Positions 28,514-37,114 are shown, counted from the first letter of the stretch. The stretch is 64,000 bases of DNA from Succinatimonas sp. CAG:777 (GCA_000431835.1 HF987965.1:1-64000); one strand, 5' to 3'. Notes: generated from the letters alone by a model not told the origin. A program made the numbers and translations.

Positions 28514-29041
28514 TTAAACTTTTAACTTTTCTTCTTCGACAACTTCTTCTTTTGTCTCTGTTTCTTCCTCAGAAGGTTTTTCAATATTCTTTTTTACCTT
28601 CACAGGATCTGTAAATTCAGTTTGGATCTCGTTTGGTCTTAATACCTTAGGTGTTGGAATTTCACCTAAGGTACCAGTTACTTCCTTAGTTGTTTCTGAC
28701 TGTTGCCTTTTTGACTCTTGTCTTGTGGTTACACCTTCGTATATACCCTGATTTAAAAATTCGTGACTGTCAGCCTCTTCAGGTGCAATCTTTTGGGCTG
28801 CCTCTTTTAAAAACTGAACATATTGCTGATGGGCTGAATCAATCTCAGAAAACATATCTAAAGAGGTTTTAAAGAACCTGTCTAGAGTACGTTGAGCTCT
28901 AATGGCAGCTCTTTTGGTTTTTAAAAGCTCATCCTTAACTCTTTTGTGTTTGTAGATCTGAGCCATTACTAAAAAACATGTAGCAGCACCGACAATAAAA
29001 CCTGCAAAAAAGATTGCTACTAGGAGCGCGTAATTATCCAT
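28514..29041 (-). CDS. zapG: YhcB/ZapG family inner-membrane protein (DUF1043)
   Basis: This 175-aa protein has one N-terminal membrane helix (YALLVAIFFAGFIVGAATC, about 4-22) followed by a charged coiled coil (about 30-90) and a disordered acidic tail. This is the layout of E. coli YhcB/ZapG, which links cell-envelope growth and division. The ATG at 29039-29041 follows AAGGTGG; a longer frame from 29083 was rejected because it would add 14 hydrophilic residues before the membrane helix. Gene order next to degQ is conserved. Confidence 0.82.
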   Translation of the reverse strand: MDNYALLVAIFFAGFIVGAATCFLVMAQIYKHKRVKDELLKTKRAAIRAQRTLDRFFKTSLDMFSEIDSAHQQYVQFLKEAAQKIAPEEADSHEFLNQGIYEGVTTRQESKRQQSETTKEVTGTLGEIPTPKVLRPNEIQTEFTDPVKVKKNIEKPSEEETETKEEVVEEEKLKV

Positions 29042-29398
29042 ATCCCACCTTAAATTCTGCGCAGCTACTCTGCTACTGCGCACTATTGAGAATAAATTTA
29101 TTTTCTTAGTTAATACTTAGTTTTTATTTTTTAGCTTCAATAAAAATGGTACATATTGAAATATCAAATAAATTATCATCGAAAATGGCTAATAAAACTG
29201 CCACAACTTTTTAATTATTTGAGGTTGAACATTACTTTTTTCAAGTTTTTTTACAAAAGGTGATAATTATTGTTGATAATTCTCGTGGAGCATTAGCTTG
29301 AACCTCAAAAGATTGGATAATACATATAAATACGGGCTACATCTTATGACTATGAAAGCTCACTTTAGACATAACTAAAAATAAAGAAAGAGTTGTTT
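29042..29398. other. Divergent intergenic region between zapG and nagA
   Basis: This region must hold the promoters for both genes. It contains TTTGAGGTT (29218-29226) and its reverse complement AACCTCAAA (29301-29309), and a repeated GATAATT word near 29261-29281. I could not identify a convincing NagC operator. Confidence 0.5.
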
Positions 29399-30586
29399 AT
29401 GCTGATAAAAAATGGCTTGGTTTTTACAAAACAGGGTTTTGAACATAAAGATATTAAAATTGCAGGTAACACTATCTCTTGCCTAAAAGGCAAGTGTGAT
29501 GATGCAAAAGATGAGTCTTTAATCAATGACATAACAGTCATCAATGCTGATGACTGTTATGTCATCCCTGGTTTTATCGATCTGCATTTTCATGGAGCTG
29601 CAAAAGTCGACTTTATGGATGGCAATTTAGATAGTGTAAAAACCTTAGCAGCTTATGAAGCTTCTTGTGGTGTAACTTCAATTGCACCTGCTACTATGAC
29701 GATGCCAACAGTTGCTATTAAAAAGAGTATAAATTCAGCTTTAGAATTTAAACAGCAGTTAAATGATAATGAAGCATCTCTTGAAGGTATCTACATGGAA
29801 GGTCCTTTTGTAAGTCCTAAAAAGTTAGGTGCGCAAAATCCTGAATATGTACTAAAACCAAATTCACAAGATTTAGAATCTCTTTATGAATTTTCTCGAG
29901 GCTTAATTAAAAAGGTCGTGATTGCTCCTGAAGTGAATGGCGCTTTAGATCTGATTAAAGCTTTTCATAATAAAGTCTCTTTCGCCATAGGTCACACTGT
30001 AACAGACTATGAAACTGCTACTGCGGCCATGAAAGCGGGAGCTAATGAACTTACTCATACCTTTAATGCAATGCCTCCATTAAATCATCGTGCTCCTGGT
30101 CCTATCGGTGCAGCTTTTGAAAATAAGCATGTATTTTGTGAGCTGATTACTGATGGAGTGCATGTAGATAAAACCATGGTTAACATTCTCTTCACATTGA
30201 TGGGAGATGACCGTATCGTCATGATTTCAGACTCAATGATGGCTACAGGTCTAGATGACGGAGAATACTCTCTTGGAGGGCAGAAGGTTTTTGTAAAAGG
30301 AAATAAAGCTACCTTAAAAGATGGCACGATAGCTGGCTCTGTTACCAATCTTTATAACTGCTTTGTAAATGCAGTTCTAAACATGAGGATAAGTCTTGAG
30401 AGTGCTGTAAAAGCTTGTACCATAAATCCAGCTCGAGCCTTGAAGATTGACGACAGAGTAGGTGAGATCTGTGAGGGTAAAAGAGCTGATCTTTTAGTTG
30501 TCGATAAGAATTTAAAGATAAAAGAGATCATCTTAAGAGGTTCAATCCTAAAAGAGCTTAGTTCAAACGTTACTAAACAAAATTAA
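29399..30586 (+). CDS. nagA: N-acetylglucosamine-6-phosphate deacetylase
   Basis: This 395-aa amidohydrolase removes acetate from GlcNAc-6-phosphate, feeding amino sugars to glycolysis or wall synthesis. Metal and substrate motifs include DLHFHG, AIGHTVTDY, THTFNAMPPLNHR and ISDSMMATG with the catalytic Asp. The ATG at 29399 follows AAAGAAAGAG; a TTG six bases earlier is less likely. nagB and nagC are not adjacent, so the gene stands alone between zapG and the rplM-rpsI operon. Confidence 0.93.
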   Translation: MLIKNGLVFTKQGFEHKDIKIAGNTISCLKGKCDDAKDESLINDITVINADDCYVIPGFIDLHFHGAAKVDFMDGNLDSVKTLAAYEASCGVTSIAPATMTMPTVAIKKSINSALEFKQQLNDNEASLEGIYMEGPFVSPKKLGAQNPEYVLKPNSQDLESLYEFSRGLIKKVVIAPEVNGALDLIKAFHNKVSFAIGHTVTDYETATAAMKAGANELTHTFNAMPPLNHRAPGPIGAAFENKHVFCELITDGVHVDKTMVNILFTLMGDDRIVMISDSMMATGLDDGEYSLGGQKVFVKGNKATLKDGTIAGSVTNLYNCFVNAVLNMRISLESAVKACTINPARALKIDDRVGEICEGKRADLLVVDKNLKIKEIILRGSILKELSSNVTKQN

Positions 30587-30624
30587 TTTTCGATTTTTAT
30601 GCGTAAAATTAATGAAAATACTGT

Positions 30625-30653
30625 TTGATAAAAGTCGCTATTTTGTTTAAAAT
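30625..30653 (+). promoter_or_regulatory. Promoter of rplM-rpsI
   Basis: TTGATA (30625-30630) and TAAAAT (30648-30653) are 17 bp apart. The predicted start near 30660 gives a leader of about 137 nt before rplM. Confidence 0.75.
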
Positions 30654-30739
30654 ACACCATTGCCCCTCTAATCGAGGAACCGGTTTCCCACCCGAGTTGC
30701 TTGATGCAGATTGAGCAATCAGTCTGTTTGGAAAGAGAG

Positions 30740-30796
30740 CAGATATTTTTATCTGTATGTTTTAAAGGAAATTTTCCTTCAAAAAAGGGTTTTTTA
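30740..30796 (+). promoter_or_regulatory. Structured rplM leader with Shine-Dalgarno in a hairpin loop
   Basis: Three short hairpins follow one another: CAGATA/TATCTG (30740-30755), AAGGAA/TTCCTT (30765-30779), and A6-GGG-T6 (30781-30795). The last holds the only good ribosome-binding sequence in its loop just before the ATG. E. coli L13 represses its own mRNA, so a control element here is plausible but inferred. Confidence 0.45.
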
Positions 30797-31225
30797 ATGA
30801 AAACTTATGTTGCAACACCATCAACAATTAAGCGTGATTGGTTAGTTATTGATGCTGAGGGTCAGACTTTAGGTCGCCTAGCTACTGAAATTGCTTTACG
30901 TTTACGCGGTAAGCACAAGCCAGAGTACACTCCATTCTTAGATACCGGTGATTATGTTATCGTAATCAACGCATCAAAGGTTAAGGTAACTGGTAACAAG
31001 GCTCACGACAAGATGTATTATCACCACACTGGTTTCCCAGGTGGAATCAAGTCAGAGTCTTTCGAGAAGTTATTAGCACGTAAGCCAGAGGATGTTATCG
31101 AGACTGCTGTTCGCGGTATGCTTCCAAAGGGACCATTAGGTCGTGCTATGTTCCGTAAGCTAAAGGTATATGCTGGTGAGTCACATAATCATGCTGCTCA
31201 ACAGCCTCAGGTTATCAAGTTTTAA
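30797..31225 (+). CDS. rplM: Ribosomal protein L13
   Basis: This 142-aa protein, the same length as E. coli L13, begins [15 protein letters not shown] and binds 23S rRNA early in 50S assembly. The conserved ending is present ([19 protein letters not shown], then a C-terminal [14 protein letters not shown] tail). A longer frame from 30701 was rejected because the family start is exact at 30797. It is followed 13 bp later by rpsI. Confidence 0.98.
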   Translation: MKTYVATPSTIKRDWLVIDAEGQTLGRLATEIALRLRGKHKPEYTPFLDTGDYVIVINASKVKVTGNKAHDKMYYHHTGFPGGIKSESFEKLLARKPEDVIETAVRGMLPKGPLGRAMFRKLKVYAGESHNHAAQQPQVIKF

Positions 31226-31238
31226 GGAGCATTAGCAA

Positions 31239-31631
31239 ATGGCTGCAAATCAGTATTATGGTACCGGTCGTCGTAAGGACTCAACTGCACGTGTATTCTT
31301 AAAGCAGGGTACTGGTAAATTAGAGATCAATGGTAAGACTCTTGATCAGTATTTTGGTCGTCCAACTTCTCGTATGGTTGTAGCTCAGCCATTAGAGTTA
31401 TTAGAAGTTGCTGACAAGTTTGATCTGTACATCACTGTTAACGGTGGTGGTATCACTGGTCAGGCTGGTGCTATCCGCTTAGGCATCACCAGAGCTTTAA
31501 TTCAGTATGACGAGACTTTCCGTTCAGCTTTACGTAAGGCTGGCTTCGTAACTCGTGATGCTCGTGCTGTAGAGCGTAAGAAGGTTGGCCTTCACAAAGC
31601 TCGTAAACGTCCACAGTACTCAAAGCGTTAA
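31239..31631 (+). CDS. rpsI: Ribosomal protein S9
   Basis: This 130-aa protein, the same length as E. coli S9, has [16 protein letters not shown] at the N terminus and the invariant basic tail ending KRPQYSKR that reaches the P-site tRNA. It is co-transcribed with rplM, and an intrinsic terminator follows. GGAGC lies just before the ATG. Confidence 0.98.
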   Translation: MAANQYYGTGRRKDSTARVFLKQGTGKLEINGKTLDQYFGRPTSRMVVAQPLELLEVADKFDLYITVNGGGITGQAGAIRLGITRALIQYDETFRSALRKAGFVTRDARAVERKKVGLHKARKRPQYSKR

Positions 31632-31660
31632 TATCAAAACAATTTTCATTGTTTTGTCAA

Positions 31661-31690
31661 AAGCCTCTGCCTCACCGCAGGGGTTTTTTT
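31661..31690 (+). terminator. Rho-independent terminator of rplM-rpsI
   Basis: CCTCTGC pairs with GCAGGGG (one G-T pair) with a 6-base loop, then seven T residues. Confidence 0.85.
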
Positions 31691-31731
31691 ATGAATTTTT
31701 TATGTATAATATCCTTCAGAGGATATCTGTT

Positions 31732-32289
31732 ATGGAAAGATTAAAAAGCTTAAAACCTTATCTATTCACCGCTTATTATGATTGGCTAATCAACAATAAG
31801 ATCACTCCACATCTGTTAGTTGATGCTAAGATGCCTGGAGTTAGAGTTCCTGTTGAATATGTAAATGATGGTCGCATTATCTTAAGTCTTTTACCTTCAG
31901 CCATTGCAGATTATCAATGCTTATCTAAAGGTATTTCATTCAAAGCTCGTTTTAAGGGCAAGAGTGAGGATATTTTTATTCCTTTCCATGCTATGGAGCA
32001 GTTAATTGCTTTAGAGTCTGGATCTGCTCTTCCTATAGGTAGTGTTTTAGAGCAGTTAGATTTAGCTCCGGACGATGAAGTATATCCTGATGAAGCATCT
32101 GAATCTCCAATGTTCAAATTGGATGATGAAGATGGAGCAGATGATGAAGAAGTTTCATCAGAAGTTTTAGCAGAAGATGACAAAATTCCTTCCGATATCA
32201 AGACATCAGAAGCTACTAAGATTGAAGCTACAACTCCAGCAAAAGAAGAAAACAAACCAGCTTTCTCTTTTGTAAAGGATGATGAATAA
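31732..32289 (+). CDS. sspB: ClpXP adaptor SspB (stringent starvation protein B)
   Basis: This 185-aa protein matches SspB, the ClpXP adaptor for ssrA-tagged proteins. The core has PYLFTAYYDWLINNKITPHL and LVDAKMPGVRVPVEYVNDG (about 8-45) and a later FKARFKGK strand. A long acidic linker follows, ending with the FVKDDE motif region analogous to the ClpX-binding tail. ATG at 31732 follows AGAGGA by 8 bases. In E. coli sspB follows sspA, but sspA is absent here and sspB comes straight after rpsI. Confidence 0.93.
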   Translation: MERLKSLKPYLFTAYYDWLINNKITPHLLVDAKMPGVRVPVEYVNDGRIILSLLPSAIADYQCLSKGISFKARFKGKSEDIFIPFHAMEQLIALESGSALPIGSVLEQLDLAPDDEVYPDEASESPMFKLDDEDGADDEEVSSEVLAEDDKIPSDIKTSEATKIEATTPAKEENKPAFSFVKDDE

Positions 32290-32490
32290 CGATTTATAGT
32301 TTGAAATTGTCTATGAATTTTGCATTCTAAAGCGTAGACAACTAGAATCGCAGATGAATTCTCTAATTGAGACAAAACAAGGATCTGTTACAAAACAAGA
32401 CAATGTTGATCGTGACCATAGTTTTTCTATATCAATATTTAACGTTTTAATATCATTTCTGATGTTCCTGCTTTGTGAAAATTTCTTTTA
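32290..32490. other. Gap between sspB and a decayed gene
   Basis: About 200 bp after the sspB stop with no terminator, reading frame or repeat that I can support. It separates sspB from the converging remnant at 32491-32800. Confidence 0.5.
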
Positions 32491-32800
32491 TTAATCTTTT
32501 TCTCCTTCTACTTTATAGGCTTTATATAACTGTGGTTTGTCTTTAAATCCTGCTGCATATGCGAGCTCATCTTCAAAATTAAGTTTTTGGACTAGAATGT
32601 GCACCTGATTGTTTGTAGTCAGAGCTAATTTCCTTATGTTTGAGACGAATCTATTTTTATGTGTGTCCGTAACTACATCAGTGTCGCATACGATTACAAC
32701 AGTTGATTTTTTATCAAAAATTTAAACAGTGAAGATAAAGCCCTTTCATTAGTGTTCAACAAGTTTACAATTCTCACTCTTCCAAGAAAAAGTGTACTTA
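32491..32800 (-). pseudogene. C-terminal remnant of an unrecognised protein with a DTD motif
   Basis: On the minus strand a reading frame (RIVNLLNTNERALSSLF) and, after one frameshift near 32720, a second one (STVVIVCDTDVVTD, then VHILVQKLNFEDELAYAAG) run to a stop at 32491. The DTD followed by helices recalls TOPRIM or RloB-type nuclease folds, but I cannot confirm it. The 5' side is cut off by the 110-bp inverted-repeat element, which starts 9 bp away. No start codon remains, so it is a fragment. Confidence 0.55.
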
Positions 32801-32808
32801 TTAGACAA

Positions 32809-32918
32809 TATGAAGTGACCTCCGCGAATGTAAATTCGTGGATTTACCGTGTAAACTGTAGATGTTAAAAATTTAACAGAAACGGATTTACCGCATACAT
32901 TAGGAAGGTCACTTCATA
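32809..32918. repeat. 110-bp inverted-repeat element (MITE-like or structured RNA)
   Basis: The ends are exact 13-bp inverted repeats: TATGAAGTGACCT (32809-32821) and AGGTCACTTCATA (32906-32918). Inside are a hairpin CGAAT...ATTCG and two direct copies of GGATTTACCG. No reading frame is present and no clear target-site duplication flanks it. It interrupts the 5' side of a decayed gene, which fits insertion of a small non-autonomous element; a folded RNA is the alternative. Confidence 0.65.
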
Positions 32919-33037
32919 ACAGATTGTTAATTCTTATATCGGTAATAATCATATATAAATTCCTAACTTTGGAATTTAGATGTTGTGATTGCAACCTTTT
33001 AAAGAAGAATTTTAAAGTAGTATTTTCGACTGAAAAT

Positions 33038-33064
33038 AAAAAGGCGGTTATAAAACCGCCTTTT
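33038..33064. terminator. Bidirectional terminator after lpoA
   Basis: AAAAGGCGGTT and AACCGCCTTTT form a perfect stem with a 4-base loop and flanking A/T runs. It lies 22 bp past the lpoA stop. Confidence 0.9.
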
Positions 33065-33085
33065 CAGAAGATTATTGATTTAATC

Positions 33086-34912
33086 TTATCTAATCTTTCC
33101 TAAGTCAACCCACATAGGAGTTGATTCAATTAGACCGTTCTGGCCTAAAGAGATATCTCCTGATAATCCGTGTAGAACGTCTTCTTTGTTAGCTGCTAAC
33201 TTCTCAATTACAAGAGCAAAATTTACGCTGTCATAAGCTGCAGCAAATACTCTTTGAACTTGGTTATTGGCCTTTGGTAAAGACTGCATGAATGAGTCCT
33301 TTAATGGGCTATCGGTTAATAACCAAGGCATATCACCTAAGGTTGAACCTTTTAGAGCTAACTCTTGAGATGAGTTATTAACACCAATGTAGCTCTTATC
33401 AGTTAAGTAAACATGAACTGTTGATGGAATAGCAGCTTTAATATCTACAGCGTCAACAACTGATGCATTTACATAAGCACTGTCTGCCTCTGATAGAGGG
33501 CAATTTGACATTGAAGTCTTAATGGTTGCAACATCAGAGTAATAGCAAACAGGTACGTTTGCATTTACCTTTGAGAAGGTTGTCTTAAAGCTGTGTACTG
33601 AACGCTGTGATGATGTATCACTGCTCTGAGCAATAACAACTGGTTTCTTGTAGCCATCAGCATAGATCTTTGAAGCTGCAATAGCACCTTCATAGTTAGG
33701 ACCTAAATCGAAGTACCACTGATTAGCAGGTTTGCTTCCTTCAGGCTGGTTTAAGACGATTGAAGGAACCTTAAGACCGGTTGAATTTAAGGCATTAACT
33801 TCAGGCTTTAAGATAGGACCGATAACTAACTTGGTACCATCATTCTGAACTTTAGCTACGATCTCAGAGATGTTGTTCTTGTTGGTATCGTAGAAAACAA
33901 CTTTTGAGTTTGAATTTCTATCTTTTAGAGCAGCTAAGATACCTAACTTAGCAGGTTCGCCTACGATTGGAGCAAAACGACCTGATAGAGGTAATAACAC
34001 TGCAATTCTGTCACCGTCTGAGAACTTGAATAGAGCGTTAGCTGGAACATTAGCTGGAGCTACATTATCAGGTGTTGCGTCATCTGATGAATTAGCAACT
34101 TCATTATCAACTACAGTGTTGTCAGCTGTTTCTGTTGCTGTATCCTGTGCCTGAGAAGGAGCGATAAGCTCGTTTACAGGGTGGTTAGGATATTTCTTTG
34201 AGAACTCTGCTAAAGCCTGTTGCTGTAGCTCACTGCTCTGTGAACGAGTGATGATAGCGTACTCAATAAAGCCCTTATCATAATCAGATTGAGCTGATTT
34301 CATTGCCTGAGCTAAATCTTTATCGCTTAGAGACTTTAATAAATCGTTACTCTGAGTGATAACAGTTGCTCTGTCTGATTTCTTTTCAACAATCTTTAAT
34401 AAAGTAGCTTTGTTCTTGAATGCATTTAACTGATACTTTGGATCTTTGGTCTGTCTGTAAAGCTTTGCATTTACATTTGAGTTTAAGATTAAGTAGTAAG
34501 ACAGTGACTGCTTTGGAAGAGCTTTATAGTTAACCTGATTTAACAGTGCAGATGCTTCTTTTAACTGGTTCTGTTTAACTAATAGCATAGCTTTAACTAA
34601 AGAAGCCTGATCTTTTTGAACATCAGTCTGTGCATTTGCATATAGATCATTGATGTTAGATGCTGCTTTATCTAAATCTCCTGAAACGATCTGAGAACGG
34701 GTCAGAAGAACTTGAGCTTTAAAGCTAGTGTCGCTTGAAGCATCATCAAATGCCTGCTGATATTCCTGTGTGGTCAGATTTAATGGACCAAAAGCATTGG
34801 TTGATGCGATTTTCTGAGTAGCTTCATTTGAAGCACAAGCAGATAGAGTAATGGTTGCAGCTGCAAATAAACTGCATAAACATAGATTTAATGTTGATCT
34901 TTTAGCTTTCAC
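33086..34912 (-). CDS. lpoA: Penicillin-binding protein activator LpoA
   Basis: This 608-aa outer-membrane lipoprotein activates PBP1A. The signal peptide ends at lipobox LSAC (about residue 26). An N-terminal TPR-like helical domain (about 40-240), a low-complexity acidic linker (250-295) and a C-terminal periplasmic-binding-protein-like domain (from about 300, RIAVLLPLSGRFAPI) follow, as in E. coli LpoA. The start is GTG preceded by AGGAAA. It is divergent from the HEPN gene and rsmI; in E. coli lpoA is directly divergent from rsmI. Confidence 0.88.
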   Translation of the reverse strand: MKAKRSTLNLCLCSLFAAATITLSACASNEATQKIASTNAFGPLNLTTQEYQQAFDDASSDTSFKAQVLLTRSQIVSGDLDKAASNINDLYANAQTDVQKDQASLVKAMLLVKQNQLKEASALLNQVNYKALPKQSLSYYLILNSNVNAKLYRQTKDPKYQLNAFKNKATLLKIVEKKSDRATVITQSNDLLKSLSDKDLAQAMKSAQSDYDKGFIEYAIITRSQSSELQQQALAEFSKKYPNHPVNELIAPSQAQDTATETADNTVVDNEVANSSDDATPDNVAPANVPANALFKFSDGDRIAVLLPLSGRFAPIVGEPAKLGILAALKDRNSNSKVVFYDTNKNNISEIVAKVQNDGTKLVIGPILKPEVNALNSTGLKVPSIVLNQPEGSKPANQWYFDLGPNYEGAIAASKIYADGYKKPVVIAQSSDTSSQRSVHSFKTTFSKVNANVPVCYYSDVATIKTSMSNCPLSEADSAYVNASVVDAVDIKAAIPSTVHVYLTDKSYIGVNNSSQELALKGSTLGDMPWLLTDSPLKDSFMQSLPKANNQVQRVFAAAYDSVNFALVIEKLAANKEDVLHGLSGDISLGQNGLIESTPMWVDLGKIR

Positions 34913-35055
34913 GATAGTTTCCTGCTAAATCACAAATGAATTATTGGTTGGATATTTTACCATAATGTGAGATAGGTAACGTGTATTGAAACAAAAATCA
35001 CTCATAGTAGATAGTAATGCCAAGTTGTTGATTGATATATGTAATAGGTAATGAT

Positions 35056-35715
35056 ATGTGTATTGAAAACACTGAAAAACTCTACAAAGCGACTCGTGAC
35101 GGTTGTGATGAGTCATTTCGTATCAGAATTCACAGAGCCATAAGTTGGGTTAAAAAGGCTAGAGCGCTACCTGAAGAAGATATTGATTTGAAGTTTATTT
35201 CTTTATGGATTGCCTTTAACTGTGCTTATGGCAAAGAGATTTCTACTGATGGTTATTTTGGTGAAAAGGTTGGTTTTAGAGACTTTTTGACTGTAATTTG
35301 TGATCTTGATGAAGAAAAGACTTTAGATAAGATTTTGTGGAAAAGATTTTCTCAGAGCATCAAAGCACTTTTAGAAAATAAGTATACCTATCAACCATAC
35401 TGGAATTATTACAATAGTGGTGACAGAGATGCTGACTGGGAGTTAACTTTTAAAAGCTACAATTCAAAAGCATTAAAAGCTTTAATGACACAGAATACAG
35501 CTATGGTCTTGAACATTGTCTTTGACAGACTTTATACCATCAGAAATCAGCTCTTCCATGGTGGTGCTACCTGTAACAGTAAAGCTAATCGCATGCAGTT
35601 GCATGACGGTTGTGAAATCTTATCTGAACTGATGCCATCTGTTCTTGATATCATGCTAAAGCATCATGACAGAGATTGGGGACGAGCTTTCTACCCTTAC
35701 GTAAAAGAAGACTGA
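35056..35715 (+). CDS. HEPN-domain protein, putative RNase
   Basis: This 219-aa protein is all-helical in appearance and has no signal peptide or membrane segment. It carries RNQLFH at 163-168, an exact RX4H motif that forms the metal-independent RNase site of HEPN proteins, followed by GGATCNSKANRMQLHDG. The N-terminal part (RIHRAISWVKKA, FISLWIAFNCAYG) fits a family often annotated only as HEPN or hypothetical. ATG at 35056 follows AGGT; a TTG at 35032 is less likely. No antitoxin gene is adjacent. It is inserted between lpoA and rsmI, which are directly divergent in E. coli. An anti-phage or stress RNase role is inferred. Confidence 0.7.
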   Translation: MCIENTEKLYKATRDGCDESFRIRIHRAISWVKKARALPEEDIDLKFISLWIAFNCAYGKEISTDGYFGEKVGFRDFLTVICDLDEEKTLDKILWKRFSQSIKALLENKYTYQPYWNYYNSGDRDADWELTFKSYNSKALKALMTQNTAMVLNIVFDRLYTIRNQLFHGGATCNSKANRMQLHDGCEILSELMPSVLDIMLKHHDRDWGRAFYPYVKED

Positions 35716-35829
35716 ATGGCGCTTTTCCTAAATTCACATGAAAGCAAAGCCATCAGACGGTATAATGCTTCCTTAGTTAAATGAAAGCAGTAAATTGAAG
35801 CTGTGATTTTCAAAGATAAAAGGTTAAAC

Positions 35830-36678
35830 ATGTTAGACAGTGCTTTATATATTGTTCCTACTCCAATTGGTAATCTTGATGACATCACTTTACGAGCAAT
35901 TGAAGTTCTAAAAAACGCAACTTTAATTGCAGCTGAAGATACCAGACATTCAAAAATCTTATTAGATAAGTTAGGGATCTCTGGTAAAAAGATGATTAGC
36001 TGTCATGATCATAATGAGGAACAAAGAGCATCTATCATTATTGATGAAGTTAAAAATGGCGGTATCGTCGCTTTAATTTCTGATGCAGGCTCTCCTTTAA
36101 TCAATGATCCTGGCTATAGAGTAGTAACACTATGCTCAAAAGCAGATGTAAGAGTAGTGCCACTACCAGGTCCATGTGCCTTAATTACAGCTCTTGAAGC
36201 TAGTGCATTACCTACAGACAAATTCATGTTCTTAGGCTTTTTCCCTGTAAAAGAAAAGGAATTAACAGAAAAGGTTCAGTCTCTAGAGAACGCAGATTAC
36301 ACAGCTGTGTTCTATGAGACCCCACGTCGTATCGTCGATACCATGGAAATTGTAGGTAAGATTTTACCTGAGCATGATGTAACTTTATGCAGAGAGATGA
36401 CTAAGACATTTGAATCTTTCTATAGATTAAAAGCAAAGGATGCTGCTTCATTTTTAAAGGCAGATCCAGATAGAACCAAAGGTGAGTTTGTAGTAGCTAT
36501 CGGTTCATTAAAACAGGAAACATCCTCTGTTCCTGCTTCTGTAGTAAAAGCCATTTCAGAGCTTATCAAGACCTCTCCTGTAAAACAGGTTGCTAATGTC
36601 TTATCAGATCTTACTGGTATTAAAAAGAACGATTTATATAACCTAGCTTTGGATCTTAAAAACAAAAGCGATGAATAA
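35830..36678 (+). CDS. rsmI: 16S rRNA (cytidine1402-2'-O)-methyltransferase RsmI
   Basis: This 282-aa SAM-dependent enzyme methylates C1402 in the decoding centre. It belongs to the tetrapyrrole-methylase fold and has PTPIGNLDDIT near the start, AAEDTRHSKILLD, ALISDAGSPLINDPG and PLPGPCALITALEAS. ATG at 35830 follows AGGTTAAAC; a GTG at 35803 is less likely. It is followed by the RNase P RNA gene, and a TATAAT at 35761 may be its promoter. Confidence 0.93.
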   Translation: MLDSALYIVPTPIGNLDDITLRAIEVLKNATLIAAEDTRHSKILLDKLGISGKKMISCHDHNEEQRASIIIDEVKNGGIVALISDAGSPLINDPGYRVVTLCSKADVRVVPLPGPCALITALEASALPTDKFMFLGFFPVKEKELTEKVQSLENADYTAVFYETPRRIVDTMEIVGKILPEHDVTLCREMTKTFESFYRLKAKDAASFLKADPDRTKGEFVVAIGSLKQETSSVPASVVKAISELIKTSPVKQVANVLSDLTGIKKNDLYNLALDLKNKSDE

Positions 36679-36706
36679 AAAGCTTTAGAATAAAAGTAAT
36701 TAACAG

Positions 36707-36736
36707 TTCGAAGAGTCAACATTTTTCATGTATAAT
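36707..36736 (+). promoter_or_regulatory. Putative promoter of rnpB
   Basis: TATAAT (36731-36736) lies 7 bp before the RNA, with a weak TTCGAA (36707-36712) 18 bp upstream. The -10 is strong and the -35 weak. Confidence 0.6.
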
Positions 36737-36742
36737 GCACGT

Positions 36743-37114
36743 GAGTCGACCGGGCAATCGCTGCCGTGCACGCGTGTTTAAGATCTTTAAGCATACGGTC
36801 ACTGGGGGAGGAAAGTCCGAGCTCCGAAGGACAAGGTGCCAGGTAACGCCTGGAGGGCGCAAGCCCATGACAAGTGCAACAGAAAGTAAACCGCCACTTT
36901 GTGGTAAGGGTGAAATGGCGAGGTAAGAGCTCACCGCTTTTCTAGCAATAGGAAAGGCATGGTAAACTCCACCTGGAGCAAGATCAAATAGGCTCTCTAT
37001 GGTTTGGTCCGAACCGAGGGCGGGTTGATTGCTGGAACCAGCGAGCGATTGCTGGTCTAGAGGAATGGTTGCCACTGCTTAGCAGAACAGAACTCGGCTT
37101 ACAGGTTGACTCAT
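36743..37114 (+). ncRNA. rnpB: RNase P RNA, bacterial class A
   Basis: This ~372-nt RNA is the catalytic subunit of RNase P, which matures tRNA 5' ends. Matches to the conserved elements are clear: GGGGGAGGAAAGTCCGAGCTCC in pieces, GGTGCCAGGTAACGCCTGG, AGTGCAACAGAAAGTAAACC, and the 3' block GCGAGCGATTGCTGG with AACAGAACTCGGCTTACAGG. The P1 helix pairs GAGTCGACC (36743-36751) with GGTTGACTC (37104-37112), with one G-U pair. Ends are set from P1 and may be off by a few bases. Confidence 0.96.

Noticed and set aside
36716..37075. Open frames on both strands across 36.7-37.1 kb
   Set aside because: The region is the RNase P RNA gene; the frames are chance.
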